This document shows, one piece after another, positions 26,701 through 41,700 of a stretch of DNA of 64,000 nucleotides (its first letter is position 1; every line of letters begins with the position of its first letter). The notes under the pieces were generated by a model. It worked only from the letters and a program-made list of their open reading frames with translations, was not told where the DNA came from and ran no database searches. A program made the position numbers and the translations under genes. Where the stretch lies: NCBI RefSeq assembly GCF_910592395.1, contig NC_088309.1, positions 17,426,599-17,490,598 on the forward strand, read 5' to 3'. Source of the DNA: Lineus longissimus. Its lineage: Eukaryota; Nemertea; Pilidiophora; Heteronemertea; Lineidae.

Positions 26701-29700
26701 GAGATACAACTTCAGAACATGATCATATTTGAGTCAGCTGTTTAATCCATCATATTTGCAAGAATTTGTGGGATTACCTAAAGTCTCCACCATCTATATC
26801 TGCCATGCCTCAGATAAAGGCTTTAGTGCTGTGACAATGGATTGGTTCCAAACCTGGATATCCAGCGACCGTTGATCCAAAGAATACATTTTTACTTCTT
26901 ATACGCTAAGAGCAATATTTCAAACTGCACAAGACATAAGTCATTGCTGGTCATGAACACATACACAAATGTAAAGTACAACTACAAAGTGATAATTTCC
27001 TGTTCTCCACTGCATGCACTATTGGCTAAAGTGCTTTCCTCTGTAGAGCAGTGTCGCTTTCGACAGCGCCATAAAGATGGCTTCACTTAATGTCCGCTTT
27101 GAAGCATAACTGGACACGGCACGCCTGTTAATGTGTCCGATGGGATGAACCACTGCTGGCGATGCCATCAGAAAAGATATGGATGAGACCCGGAGGACAA
27201 GATAAAAGCTTCATATGAATATACTGCTCGATGACCACCCTCTCTTGATCTTCTGGAGCTAACGCTAGCCTGGCTACCAATGATCACCAGGGGCAGGAGC
27301 CAGAAAAGAACTGGACCATTGTTATCCACTTGAAGTAACTCCCTGGTTTCAGATTAGAGAGAATCGAGACCATCCATTTCTCAGTCTCAATCGAAAGACT
27401 TGGACAATCCTCATGGTGCTTTGTCCTGCTGCCCATTTTTGCCACTGCAGAATCATTCTTTGCCCACCAATACAACCAGCAGTAAACTTGAGTCTAAAAC
27501 ACCTTTTTAAGCCAAGCTCATCGAGCTTTTAAGACTGGCACATCCATACCCATGAGAGACAATATTTCCCTCTCCACAGTCCAATTGCCTGGCACAAGAA
27601 GAAACAATTGACTAGTGAAACAACACAAGAAGTCAGAAACTAATGAGAGTCAGTCCAACTACCAAGTAACAATAGAAACTGCTGCTGGAACTTTGAGGAT
27701 ATAAGCAGACGTCACCACTGTCATCCATTCAGATTCAGATATTGTGTGTCAGCACTCCTTTGACTCTCAAATTAACCTAAGCTGCCATTGTTTGGCACAA
27801 GAGAATTCACACACTCAAACACCAACTCAAAGAATGTCCAAGATTCTCATTGTTCTAGAGGACACTTATCTCAGAGTGTCCAAGATTCTCTAGGATCGAG
27901 GAGACATATATATAAGAGTGTCCAAGATTCTCAAGGATTGAGGAGACATATATATAAGAGTGTCCAAGATTCTCAATGATCGAGGGCACACACGTATAAG
28001 AGTGTCCAAGATTCTCAAGGATCGAGGGCACACACGTCTAATAGTGTCCAAGATTCTCTAGGATCTAGAGTACACATATATAAGAGAGTCCAAGATTCTC
28101 TAGGATCTAGAGGACACATATAAGAGTGTCCAAGAGTCTCAAGGATCGAGGAGACGTATATATAAGAGTGTCCAAGATTCTCAAGGATTGAGGAGACGTA
28201 TATATAAGAGTGTCCAAGATTCTCAATGATCGAGGGCACACACGTCTAAGAGTGTCCAAGATTCTCAAGGATCTAGTCAGATCCAGAGGACAAAAAGCTA
28301 AGAGTGTTGAAGATTCTCTAGGACCTAGAAAACACATACTCAATACACCAAGGAAGGTGAAGATTCTATTATTTCAACTTGTGAGAGAAAATAGAGCACA
28401 ACAAGTAGTTTTCGAGCGATACTTGGTTCAGCGCATAGGAGCTTTACAATTGCTCAGTCATCAGACTCGAAGATTGTAAAGATCTAGAAGATCTTACTTC
28501 CCCACAGAGACTGAGCAAAGTGCTCCTGTGAGCCAATATGACCAAGTGGAGTGTTTTCCATCACGAAAAGAACCAGAATACGATGATACATTAACAGTAG
28601 CACAGTGTAGTTTTACTATATAGCTATATTGGATATTAGCTATCGGAGAAACTCATGCGATAAGACAAGTCCACTGTTGCCAGCAAGGAAAGGGGTCAAG
28701 GAGAACATAATGAGCAGGAAGAGGATGCCAAGCCGTAACTATTGAGAACTTATCCGCAAATCAAACAAATTGACATTGTCAAATATCAAGTTTGACACCA
28801 TTAATATGACAAGAGTTAAATGATAGACAAGACTTTTGATGCTAGATCTCCAACACACCACGATGAACTGAAAAATTTGATGCAACCATGCAGGGAATAT
28901 CAATCCTTTAGTTGGAGCATAACTGAATAACACCCAAAAAACTGCTGAAGCTTCCATCAAGACAGCTGCAGAAATTGACCCAGCTGAAAATACCAGACAG
29001 GTTTTTCACCAGCTCTTGATTGATTGCCGACAAATCATCATAACCTCTTCCTCAGCTAATAATGAAATAGCGTTTTAAGTTACTGGTATACTGGTGTAAA
29101 CATCGCTTTCGTACATGAATGTATATCGAAATTGTGCCACTGAAGTTGAATCTGGTCAGTCATGATTAAGCCCTGATAGAGGGCTCTGGCCTCACAAATA
29201 CAGGTGTTTGTCCAGTTAGTGTGAGTGTTTGGGTCCAGACCATTTAACCACTATCACAGTAGTGGTGAACGACTTGGACAAAAAGTTAATTTTCATAAAC
29301 TGATAGCATGCATACATGTATGAATACATAAGGATATCAGGTTTTCTCCACAAGCCCAAACTAATTTCGAAAAACGGTCAGCAGAACTACCAAGCAAAAT
29401 TTACTGATGGCATCCTGACAAAAACAGAATCCAAAACCAGCAAACATTTCAACCCCAAGACGAGTGCTGACAGTTTCAAGTGTGGAACCCGATATTTGAT
29501 TTGCATACACATGAATGGTACTTGAAAAATAAAAACACTTCCCACTTCACTGATATTTCATCCTCTAAACAGCCATCACATTCTGAACACTGGATCGATA
29601 TGAATATTATGCTTTCGTCGTCACAACTCCTCTACATCATACAGAGTTGGCGATTATTCATTCTCTGTCACCCACATTGTACTCAACAATGTTTACCGTG

Positions 29701-32700
29701 TCAGTGTATTATTCGACAAGTACCACAAGCGCCCTACAAGCACAGGCTACACACTGAATGGCCAAGTAGACGGAGCTCTCCACGGCAGCTTTCAGCGCTG
29801 ACAAAGCACTGTTGAAAATAATCAATTCACGAAGATTTCACGCGCACTGAATGCTACAAAAGCTAGACTCTCATGTTACCAAGTCACAGAAATCGACATG
29901 AATACAGGGCATTAAAGTTGGATTAGGGATTTAGGTCATACTGCACTGATTAGCCCAAAGCTTGAGGCACGGTGCTTTTTCTTCGCTACTTTATCGGTAT
30001 CGCTAGTCCTGTTGAACACCACTTGATGCTAATAACATTGGTACAAGGACTCAAAACTCAAAACTCAAAACTCAAAACTCAAAAGGAGGTGGGCTCGCTC
30101 TGATACCGATGCCAAATCATAATTGCACTTTGAAATTCTAACTATAATTAGGTTACCGCGGGATGTCCAAAGTGATCATATTTCAAACTCTTTGTTCCCT
30201 GCTGCGACAACCATGTCTGTGGCTATCATTTCCGCACTCATTTGAATGTCATGCCATTTTCTACTTGGATCCTGAATGAATAAAATGAAACATCGATTTT
30301 TTTCAATTTAACATCAAAAAGGAATTGAGATTAACCATTGCGTCTGTGTTATAAATGTGCTAAAGGCATGAAGGAAAAGAAAGAATGTTCCCTCAAGAAA
30401 AAAATGTGTTTGGTAAATTGGTTAAAGTAGGCATGCCACAGGCATATCAGTTCCATTGAACAATTTATAAGGGGTGTCCAAAGTGGTTGTATTTCAGAAG
30501 TAGAAGAAGACGGAAGGTAAAGCTTTCTGAAAATGCACAACTTCTTTTGTGGCGTCGTTGCCATGACGACATAACAATTGCGATTATCAGTCGTCATGGC
30601 TACATCATAGCAATGGAAACCATTCGCTCATAGGGTGCTTTTTAGTTTCAACCCAGCACCAGACCCCTTGGTTATTTCCAAATCTAACTCTTTTTATCAG
30701 CTTCTGAGTGCAACAAGTCAGTATTTTTAAAATCAGCAAATCCTCGTTTTTCAGCGGCTAATTTGCTTGACAGTTATATGCAAAAAGGAATGCAGGAAGT
30801 CATTGAAAACACAGAATAAATTGATTGCACTGAAAAACAACTCCTCTTGCATTTCAACATTTTTATATTTTCATACTTCAAGAGCCAAAACCAGAACCAA
30901 TTTGAATAAATTAGTCCTTGATTTTCCAAGAGGAACTTAGTCATGTAATGCAAGTAAAGACAGAATAAGAGCTTTTCATGTCATATGAAGTGCTCAAGGC
31001 TTTAACTCAAACTGAAGTACTGACAAAGATACACACCTAATTATCCTAGAAAAACATCATCATGAATAATTAAGTACCCGTTTTCCATAGAAATGAAAAT
31101 TATTCGCAGCATCCAATTAATGCTCAAATTGCCATGGAGATGACCCTTGCACATCACTTGAGCTGTAAGAGAGCGCCTGAACTAAGCCCAACTAAATGCA
31201 ATGTGTCTGCCCACTTCTAGTTCGATGAGCCTTCCAGTTTGCTTTATAGAGCTCTCTGTGTCTCCCCCGCCATAGTCGTACCCACTACACAGTCCTACAG
31301 GGGCTAAGAGCTCTCCAAACCTTTCAAGCCATCTGTCCCTTAGTTCACCAAGTGGGGCCCGGGCAACATAGCAAATGCCAAATGCACTCTCCAATTTCAT
31401 TGGCAAGACCTCTTGAGGGTTTTTAAGGTTCAGCGTACAGGAGGTAATCAATAGACGTGTATTTGCTTAGTCGAATCTGGAACAACTCATCCAATGTTTA
31501 ATTTTGCCATTTCTGGTTGGATGCCACTTGAGGGAAACTCAGCTATTGACAAAATCAGTCATACTGCCATATTTGTTTAGGCACACATCACACCACAGCT
31601 TCATGTCAACGTTGTGTCCAATACTGCACAGCTCCGCCGCGTTAATAACAAACCCACTGCTGCGAATCACACGGGCGACGTGAAGGAAGCTATGTTTCAC
31701 CACAGCGACATATAATATTCTGATTGGTTAAAAATTGCGAGCAGAGTACCTGGTTATAAAGGAGTGCAATCATGGTAACTCTATCCAGCAACTCTATCCA
31801 GCTATGTGTTCAGGAAATTATGTCAACAATGTTCGTCATCTTGACATTTTTGAATATTTGACTTTCGCGACTATACCTACACGATCACTGAACAAACACA
31901 TAACTCCACAAGAGCTGCCAACTCAATTCAATAAACTTACATTTCACTAAAGTTTGAATAGGGGTGTTTACAGACAACATTTTTGTGTGCACAAGGCACC
32001 ATTAATTTTCAGTTGTGAAATTATTTGCCCAGTTTTCTCAACAGTTGACAGGATAATCTCAAAGACCCTTGTAACGTCATGCACGGGGTTGAATAATGCA
32101 GAACATAGACTCGAAGTATTCTTCATATCGAATGTCACAATACAAATTTTTTGCGCACCGTGTCATTTGAATCTTCATGCAGCTGCCCTCGTCAGTGATA
32201 ATGGAAAACCTGAACCCAAGTTCATCATCTTAAAATGCCAATACAAAGCATCGAATAGCAAACCATTTCCTTCTCATCAAGTTACCATAAGTGTCTTTGG
32301 TTTCAACAGATTCTGTCCCAATTATTTCAATTTTGAGCTGAATGTGACTAATCGAGTAAAATTTCAAGAGCTCATACCGATGGTGAATTGCAGCGCAGGC
32401 TACACACTACGAATATATTCTAAGCCATTTTTCCTTTAGACATCAACAGCCCAATATCTCACTAGAATCTAATATTTGCAGGGCAGGAAGACCTCAGCCA
32501 GGGCATAAATCTATAGAATTTTGACAGGTAATGACAATGATAATTTCATGGTTTGGGGGCCTGAAGTTTTTGTGTTGATTTCTCACATCCGCCACATTTC
32601 AGGGTTTAGCGAGCCAATGGGATGCCCAAATCCATGCCGGCGAAAATATCAGGCTCCAGTTTATCAGAATGTTCAACAGAAACAGCTTTATTGCATGATA

Positions 32701-35700
32701 TCAGAGGAACTACATTCTGATTTCACAGATAGCAGCCCTACTGGACAGTGAGACCATGCACTGATTTCTGCAAGTACTACTTTCCTATGCGATCCACGCT
32801 GATTGGTTGATTAGTGATGAACAGCTTGCAGCACAACCAACTGAGATGCAGACATAGGTTTTCACAACACAATCCACTTATTTCAAACAACTAAGAGTCC
32901 AAGGATTATAACACCGGAGTCAGTAGCTGTATCCAATGGTTTAGGTAGCCAATTCTGAATCCTGGAGAGAAGAACATCCTGAAGGGAGTTCCAAATTAGC
33001 GCTGCATGGTCCACAACTGGATTTTTAGTACTGACTATCACTGGTGCACCACTGGCTACTGTGGTAGATTCTCAGTGATGTGCACAACCGGAATTCAACT
33101 GGAATACCTTTGGAAACAAACCTCGGCCAGGGTGAGGGTGGTTACCATTCTGGTTGTCACACTCAAATGTATGTTGTATTTTCTCTTACTCCTTAAAATT
33201 GATACCCAACACATGTGGTCATGTGTGAACCCACTGACTTCATACTATTAGTTATTAGTTTGAGCTTATCGCCAAACTGATTTCGAAAATCAGTCCCATA
33301 GGATCGAGACCCTGAAGTAGTCAATATCCAGAGAAAAATTAAAAGGCAGACAATCCAAGGTTGAGGAAAATCATGTCATGGCTATTATTTCGATGCCCCA
33401 CAAACCTTTCCTCAAATAGGTACCGTATTTTTCAAAACAAGTGGAAAAAAATCCCAACGGTAATTGAAAATGCCTCAAATTACCGTCATCACCAAAATGG
33501 AAGAAATTCTCAACGAACTAATGATGTTCTCATCAGAAACTTACACCGAGAAGCGAAACCTACACCACAAGATACCTGACAAAGAAACCGAGAAAGGATC
33601 GCCCAACCAACGACAGTAAAATACAACCCAAACCTATGAAATGAAACGCACAATGTTGCAAGAGATTCCCAAAGTAGCTTACTGAAATCTCATCGAGTTA
33701 ATTCAGAACCGCACCATTCGGATGTTCCATTGAGCTATTCTGATGATGTCTATTGATAAATTCACATAGACTAGTTATCTTCCAATGCTCTGACGTCTAA
33801 CAAGCCTAATAAAACAGCATGGCTCTTCTAGACAAAGAAATATTGGCCATCTCAAGTGCACAACTGCGTGGAACACCAGGCTCTCAACAACTGTCAAGTT
33901 CACTCTGATGATTTGATATATTCCCAATACAATAGGTGTGACATCTGAAAATGTATATGTCAAGATTTTATCATTTTGTTTATTTCTGGGGCAGCACCTG
34001 ATCAGGAACTGCTAAAGAACTGAATCATGGCGAGGCAAAGCCCTGCATAGAAGGTGTGACATTGTTCAAACTGACCAAAAAATCACCAAACTTTTTTCAC
34101 TAAATCAAATGATGACACTTTTTAGGTACCCTGCCACCGATGCTGCCCAACAGTGGAAAAGGTATCAGAGAATTCAAGAACACTGTAGGTGAAACTTAGA
34201 ATATACAAATTGTCACTTTTTGTCTCTCCAGTTTGCCTAGGGTAAGTTCATTCTCAATAAGTTAAGAATCGACAATAACATTTTATAATTCAGGCTAAAT
34301 TTTGATGAGAAATAGAGGGTTCTGATCTGATTTATCGAGGCCCCAGAGGGTTGACAACTAGCAAGATCTAGAATCTCCAAGAAATTGCACTAAATGACCT
34401 CATTTTTATAAATTCATTATTTGTAATTCATAACAGAGATATTTGCCCCAACAGCACAACCTTATTTCAATTGTTCCAGATTCGTTTTTTCTACCATACC
34501 AAAGAAGTTTTGAAACCAAACATGTACAGGCCCTGGACAAAAACATTGGTATATTTAATTTCAATATAAATACTCCCATTGATCCGAAAAACAAATAATT
34601 CTTTCGGTAATTCCTGTTTTTATCAGCACAATTATTTCAATAAAATCAGGGGTTGTGTCAATCCATTCCCGGGTATGGGGCGGCATATGTGCACTTCCAA
34701 TACCTGAGGGGTAAGGGCAAAGCCCAGATATAACGATTGATAACGGTATCAAACTTATCAATTAATACCGGTACTTGAATGAAAACGTCCTTATAAAACG
34801 TTGATAAACTGCATGTTAGACACTTTATCAGTGAGAGTTTCAAAACGAAGACAACCAACGTATGTCAACATCAGAGAAATAGACCCTTTTATTTAAACAA
34901 ATACGAAAATATCGATCAATTTTCTAGAATAATTAGACCCAACTGATGCATAGATACGGAGCAGATTTTTACCCCGATGGAAATTGGTGCGTGGGTTGAA
35001 ATGAAATGTCCTGGGGACATTGTGCTCACCTGGGAATGATTTAGTGGTAGATGAAATGAGACATGGAGGTCAAATTGATTTTTTGATATGACAAAATGTG
35101 GCACTTGTGTATCAATGACACTTTTAGAGTTTGACCTCTGTGAACTTGATAACTAGGTCAAAATTAGGTCACAATTGACCTAAATTGGGTCAACCTGTAC
35201 AGATGCCCAATAGGTGTCTACATATAAAATTTGACGAGTATGTGACAAATAGTAGTGAAACATACCACCTGCAGTGAAACTTAAGAGTTTGACCTTTCTG
35301 ACCTTGGAAACTAGGTCAAGGTCAAAATGTTATAAGCACTATGTTGATCTTGATCATATCAATCAATGATGCATATTTGAAAATCACACAGTGAAGATGT
35401 CTTGATATATGACCGACATTGAGCTTTTTGACCTGACCTACTTACACTCGAAAAGTAGGTCACGTTGACAAGAGTTTTTGTTAATATGTATCAAATCAAA
35501 AACCAGTGTATTATGTCATGTAGTCTCATCAGAAGTACTGACAGTAAAAAATTGGTTCTAGCTATAAGAATTCATGAGATATTGACAAAATAAGGTTTTC
35601 AAAGATGGCCACCTGGAACCCAGAAAGTAGGTCAAATGGCGATGATTTTTTGTCTGTCAAGTCATGTTGTCATAAGACATCCACACACCAAGTTTCAACT

Positions 35701-38700
35701 TCCTAGACTCAACAGTGAGCAAACGTGCCACCATTGTTGACGGACAACGGACGAACCGACAGATGATGGACAAGACGCGATGATATAAGCTCCCCAGGTG
35801 AGCTAAAAACCAACAGAATCATAGCTAACAAAGCCAGCAAACAAAACAAGAGTATAAAACAGAACTGAAAAAAATCTAAATGTTATAGCCCGCTGCAGGG
35901 TTGCCAGAAAAACATTACCTGAAACATCTCCTGAAATTAGTGAAAAAATTTAAATAATCGTTATTTTTTATGCGCAGTTTTGTTTGAGTAACATAAAACT
36001 CCTTTTTAGCCTCTCTTCTGAACTTCCCCTTCTTTAACTCTCCGCTGTTTTTCTTAAGGGGAAAGGAGTAAATTCACCATCCTTTCAAGGGTTCTCTCCC
36101 CCATCTTGTTACCATCCATTCCACTAGCAGTGCAATTAGACTAATTCCACAAGGCTTGCGGAAATCCTCCCACTAAGTGCACCAAAATGAGCCTACTCAG
36201 TCCTGTTAAAATCATGTTATCTTCTGTCTTAGTGTTTCCTTCAGTCAATACAGACACGGGACAGGAGTAATCCGTGTCTTATTGATTTTCACATACATTT
36301 TTCATGATCAAAAAGCCTATAAAACAATGGCCAGGAAATGAGACATTCATATGCTTACAGCTAGTGTCTGCCATTTGTACCATGTGAAATTAGTTTGATT
36401 TGTCACTGCCTATACACAATCTGTACAATCAATCAGCAGCAAAATGGAAATTCAGACAACTTCAGTCATGCTATACAAGTACTGTCTATGCATAATTGAC
36501 AGCATACCACAGTATCACTTGTTTCACCCCCCCCCCCCCCCCCCCCCCCGCCCCACCCCTGTCACAGGGGCCAAAAACTCCTGGGTGTGATCTGAGAGGA
36601 AAGCAACTGAAATGCTTGTACAAAGCATTTCACTCGGTTAAGTAACGTAACCTCTCGATTTGTATACCCGACTGACAAGTGTTGTTTTTTTACAAAGGTG
36701 CTGACTAGCTGACTGGCTTTTGTCTGTCCCATGGTGGCCAACCCCGCCAGCAAGGCAGAACTCCCTACCACCCTTCCTCACAATATGATTACCTTCTTTT
36801 TTTTCCACTTCTCAAATCAGCGGCAGCAAAAACATACATAGCAAGCTTACCGGCAGCAGTTAACTACTTATCAAGCCATCAGCAGCCAAAATAGATGAAA
36901 GTGAAATTCGCCCCAGCCCTACCATCTACATGGGAGGCTTGGCAGCTGTTTTCTACTGAACAGTGCCAATCACGCAATCACCATGGGTTATTTTGCTAGT
37001 GCCCCAGGAGACCTAAGCGCTGCTGCCATTTGCCAGGAGTCTTACTGCCGTCCTTCATAAATATTGCATCCGCAATTCAATAACTGCCTGGCTGCCTTGC
37101 ACGTTCAGTGTAAAAACATATAACATGGTGGCGAGGTGGTGTGATGAAGACACAGAATTTGCAGCAACTCGTACAGGTATTGCAATCTAACTGTATACCA
37201 TAATACTGGGTGTCACAAAACATATTTTCTAATTCTACCGTTGGTTTTGAATTTATTTAAATTATAACTTTACCAAATTCTGGTTCTGTGATCATTACAT
37301 TTTTCCTACATTGTAGTTTGTCTGCATTAGTTGTGATATTTGGTGAGACAACCGATTTGAATAAGCTAATGCAGGTAATGAGGCTAGACATGAATTTGGA
37401 GAATTTATGATTGATGTTATCAAAGATAATCAACAGGCAAAACCAGGAAGTTCATTTTGTGTCAACTTGCATCATCAACACTGCATGTCCTAGTTTGATA
37501 CAGCCAGGAGTAAATACACATTATTCATTTTTTTCAGTGTTTCTTCATCAATTGACACTTCAATTTTAGGTCTTTGAGCAAAATTATTTATATTTAAACA
37601 TATCAAATTTGACATCGCAGCAACTCTCTTTTGTCCAAATCAGAGCTGGACTTAAGCCTTGGTTGGGTGAGAGCCACCTAGTGCCATGTCTTGATGCTTT
37701 CTGTTGAATCAAGTTACCATCATACTATTAGTAAATGGTATACAACATGAGACATTATGTTGCACACAGTACATATCAGTCAATTTTTAAAAAATTCAAG
37801 AGGTCACCTACAAAACAAAATGATATTAGGCAAAGAACAGATTTTAAGACAAAACTAAAGCTATAACATTGAAAAACACACAGAAAGACAAACATTGAAT
37901 TTCAAAAGGATATACTACTACATCAACGACAATCAGATTCATTAAAAAGGAGAGGAATACAAAAAAATACTCTGCGAATATTTATAAGAAAAATACTCAA
38001 ACTTTCATCATATCCTTACACAGGGTGTTCCAAAAACAGTTATGATGCTGCTTTTTTTTAAACAGTGAGCAACTCGACAATAAAATAAGGAAATGTTTTC
38101 AGTGCTTTTTTAAAAGCCAAATGCAAGTGGATGGGATACGCTACAGCTGGAGACAGAAGTACTATATGACTATCACATCAAGTTGTGTCACTTACCCCAA
38201 TTATAGCATTGAGTTCTGTCATGGTCACTTGTTTCGCCCGTTCTACTGCTGCTGCCACCTGTTGCTGATGCTGCAAACATAAGATATACAAATCTGAATC
38301 TTATGTAATTTTACAAACAGCAGAGAATGCTTTTCCGTTGCTTTTTTGAATATGATAATTATCAAACCAAAGGACGGTATAGAGAGTCATGGTCAAAACC
38401 ACAAATATTTCATAGAAAACCTTTTTTGAAAATGTTTCATTGGAGTTTTAGAACCTTTGGGGATACCAATTAACCCACGCATTATACTGAATCTTCCAAA
38501 TTTTACAAATTACATGGGACATACCATCACAACTTTTTTAGATGCAGACTTTATTTTAGAGAGAAGCAGGACGGTTTTATCCAATATTTACAATCAGACA
38601 GCCATTACTTAGCGACATAAAACCGGCTCATGATAAATATCAATCATTAAAGGCCAACTCTGTTTGTTAAAAAATTTGACAAATTTGAAATAGAATTTGA

Positions 38701-41700
38701 AATTTCGAATTGTGAGAAGATGCAATAAATATAACTTTCGAAAATGATATTGTGTTGACAAACATACCAACTTTCAGTGAATTTGCATGTACACTGACGA
38801 CTCTATCGCATTACGTTCTATTTTCCTTTAGCAACTTGTAAATAGAATGAACACGAATGATTGTACCCCTTCAATGACGGTGGTGTAGAGGATTCCTTGG
38901 AGACCGGAGCGGGATGAGAGTGTTTGCAACTACTTCCACTGGGATATTTCCCGGCGTCAGCATTGCGACTTGGCAGCAAGAAACTGCGATCAGTCGCAAT
39001 AATACAATTCAGGTTGCCCGGTCCCCGGTGGAAAGTCTTCACAACGCTGTCTAGATTAGGAGTGAAAATGAAAATGAATTACATACCTCCTGAGAGAGAA
39101 ATGGAATCACTTGCGCGCAGATTGCGTTCAGGCGTTTGGCAATCTCCGTCTGAAATAGAGGATCATGGGAAATTAGCGTATACTCTGGAGCTCACGCTTT
39201 CATCTTAATTCACCCGATATTATCATTTTGCGTCCACGTAAAGCCATTACTGTAATACAAAGTCAATAAACCGCAGCCAGTGGGAGCCGATACATTTGTG
39301 TGACTTCGCACATCAATAGAATAGAACCATGACCAAGAACTCATGCTGAGCAGTGTGTACATCGCAGCTGTGCACGGAGACTAACAGCTGGATGAACAGG
39401 TAACCATTTAACACCATGCAGACCTTGACAGTGTATGTGCTAGGATTATTTTGTAGAGTCCATCTATCTAGCCCTTTAATTTACCCCCAATTCGTCTAAA
39501 ATACTTGGAGAAGTAACCCCCCGACTCCCCCCCCCCAAAAAAACATGTTTGTGGATCTGGGGCATCCACCTTTGGGGTCAGGAGACAACAAGAATTATAC
39601 TGGATTACAGATACCCACGTTTAGCCATGGTTGGCCCCGGGTGAGGTGAGGCTACAACGAATGCAATATCATTTTGCCTGGGCAAAGCTAACAACTCAAA
39701 GAAGGGCATGAAACAATACACAACAACATTTTTCTTGCTTTGCCAATATATTCCATCCCACTGTGACTATAGGTGGGTGGACATTAATTAGAACAGCCTT
39801 TGCTAATCAGTGAGATAACGGCACAACTCATTGAAGCAGACCACCACATTATAGCTTGACAAGTAATATGCAAATCAACTCAATTATGCAAATGAGACGA
39901 GAGTCGCTACCTTCAATACCCCCTGGGGACACCGATGGGGGACACAGAATGTTATAATGGTGGACAAAAGGTCATTGATGTGCAAGCGTTAAGAAGTCTG
40001 AAGGTGTCACTTTATCAAGACCAAGGCACTGCCAACATGGCTGCCGTGAACTTCACATGTAATCCATCAGTGCCATTACAAAGGGATCGGTGTCACATTG
40101 GCATTAAGAGAAATCTATGCATGGTTAGGCCGAACTCTTGGGAGATAAAGAACTGATGCAGTCCCAGTCGTCTTCATTATAACCCAGTTATCCAGCAGGG
40201 GGGGGGGGGGGGGGGGGGGGGGGAGGAAAAGGTAAGACTGGTATATATCATTAAGAAACCAGGAAACTCATCATACTTCAAGCAGTCAACGTCATAATGG
40301 CATGCTGGCATTTGAAACGTCCCAAAGGACAATGATCAATAAATGATGACAGATATTAACTACCTCTTTTTCACCATGACTTTGGAACAGACACCTCATC
40401 TCTACGGTGTGGAAAAATCATGATCAGTGGCAGATTTTTCCGCCTTCCATCTGACACTATATAACAATGGACTGTCCCATCCATAATTACCTGATGCACA
40501 ATAGGAAATTAGACACGAAAGGTGCCACTGGAAGAACAGCAAGACCCCTGTGCCACATATAGTGTCACCTCAGACCAGATGAATATGTCACACACATGAT
40601 CTGACAGGCATTTTCACAATCATGGCTTGTCTAATCTCACTGAGCTCATGGTGTAGGCACACCAGTTGAACAAACACTACATGTAAGATTTTAAATATTC
40701 ATCAGTACCACACATGGCCATGACAGCATCACTATCAGTTCAGGGAGGTGACAACAAATAACAATTGCATTGAGTGATTACATGGATTATGTCACAACGT
40801 CTTGAAAACATCCTGATTTCAGGTTACTATATACTTCTTCTTAGCATATGCAAAGGGAGGAACATGTGTATTACTAATGTATCAGTCAGAGCAGCACCAT
40901 GCACATCATGATGAAATATGGCTAGTTTGTTTGTAAATATAACATTCCCCTACTCGAAATCTTCGTCCATAAAAAAAATTTATTCTGTTAGTTTCATATC
41001 AACACTAAGTGCCCACTGGGAAACAATCATGCATTCGGCAAGATTATCTATTGGCAAAAACATCGAGATAACTGCCAGTAGAGACAAGAGTTTCCACTTC
41101 AAGATTAGCTATAATATAGCATCTGCAAAGCATAGCCATACTGTTTACACCACGCTACTGTGCACATTAGTGAAACATGGGAGAGGTTCAGAGAACATAA
41201 CAGCCATAAGAGCTCCCCTACTTCAATCTCTAGAGGAGATAACTCCTGTGATACAGGTACAGATAAGTGCCTTCAGCTTGTATTGTAGAGATTCGAGGCA
41301 TCATCTCTCAGAGCCGGAAGAGCCAAGGAAAAAATGCTTTGTCTACTACCATTGTGGAGAGTGTACATGTAGTAGATTGTCAGACATACGTTTGGAATAC
41401 AATTCCAGGGAAGACTTGATGCAGAAGACACCAACTTCATTGCATGAATGCACCTTTGACCCTAACATATCATCCATGCGCGATCGCAAAGAAATCTGCT
41501 TTTTGTAGGCCCACTGCCAGGGAGGACATTCACAGCCCCTCCCCCTTCCATCAACTATACATATGGGGGAAGACGCCAACAGAAAGAGCTTTTGATAGAG
41601 CATAAGTTCAAGATAAAATGACACCATGTGATCTATCATCTGGTGCACACTCAAGCATCAGACTTGTACACCCTCTATCCATCTCGATCAATCGATAAGA

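Larger units (their letters stand above)
14777..38195 (-). other. Groucho intron 6 (about 23.4 kb)
   Basis: The largest intron. It contains the candidate 36-nt exon (25046-25081), TIR elements (17275-18150, 20525-20690, 19501-19654, about 35022-35806), minisatellites (25838-26160, 27838-28330), a 7-bp simple repeat (30050-30084) and a 23-nt poly-C tract (36527-36549). No other coding region is supported. Such long early introns in developmental regulators often carry enhancers, but none can be identified here by eye. Confidence 0.75.

Noticed and set aside
31954-32439. 161-codon plus-strand ORF
   Set aside because: No recognisable domain, poor initiation context, no splice partners; lies in the giant intron and looks like random translation of AT-rich DNA.
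34230-34250. Strong plus-strand acceptor (TTTTTGTCTCTCCAG) followed 10 bases later by GTAAGT
   Set aside because: It is antisense to the only gene here and has no neighbouring plus-strand exons.
40918-41508. 196-codon plus-strand ORF inside Groucho intron 4
   Set aside because: No signal, domain, repeat or family motif; mixed low-information composition. Longest non-repeat ORF in the window but within chance for 64 kb read in six frames.
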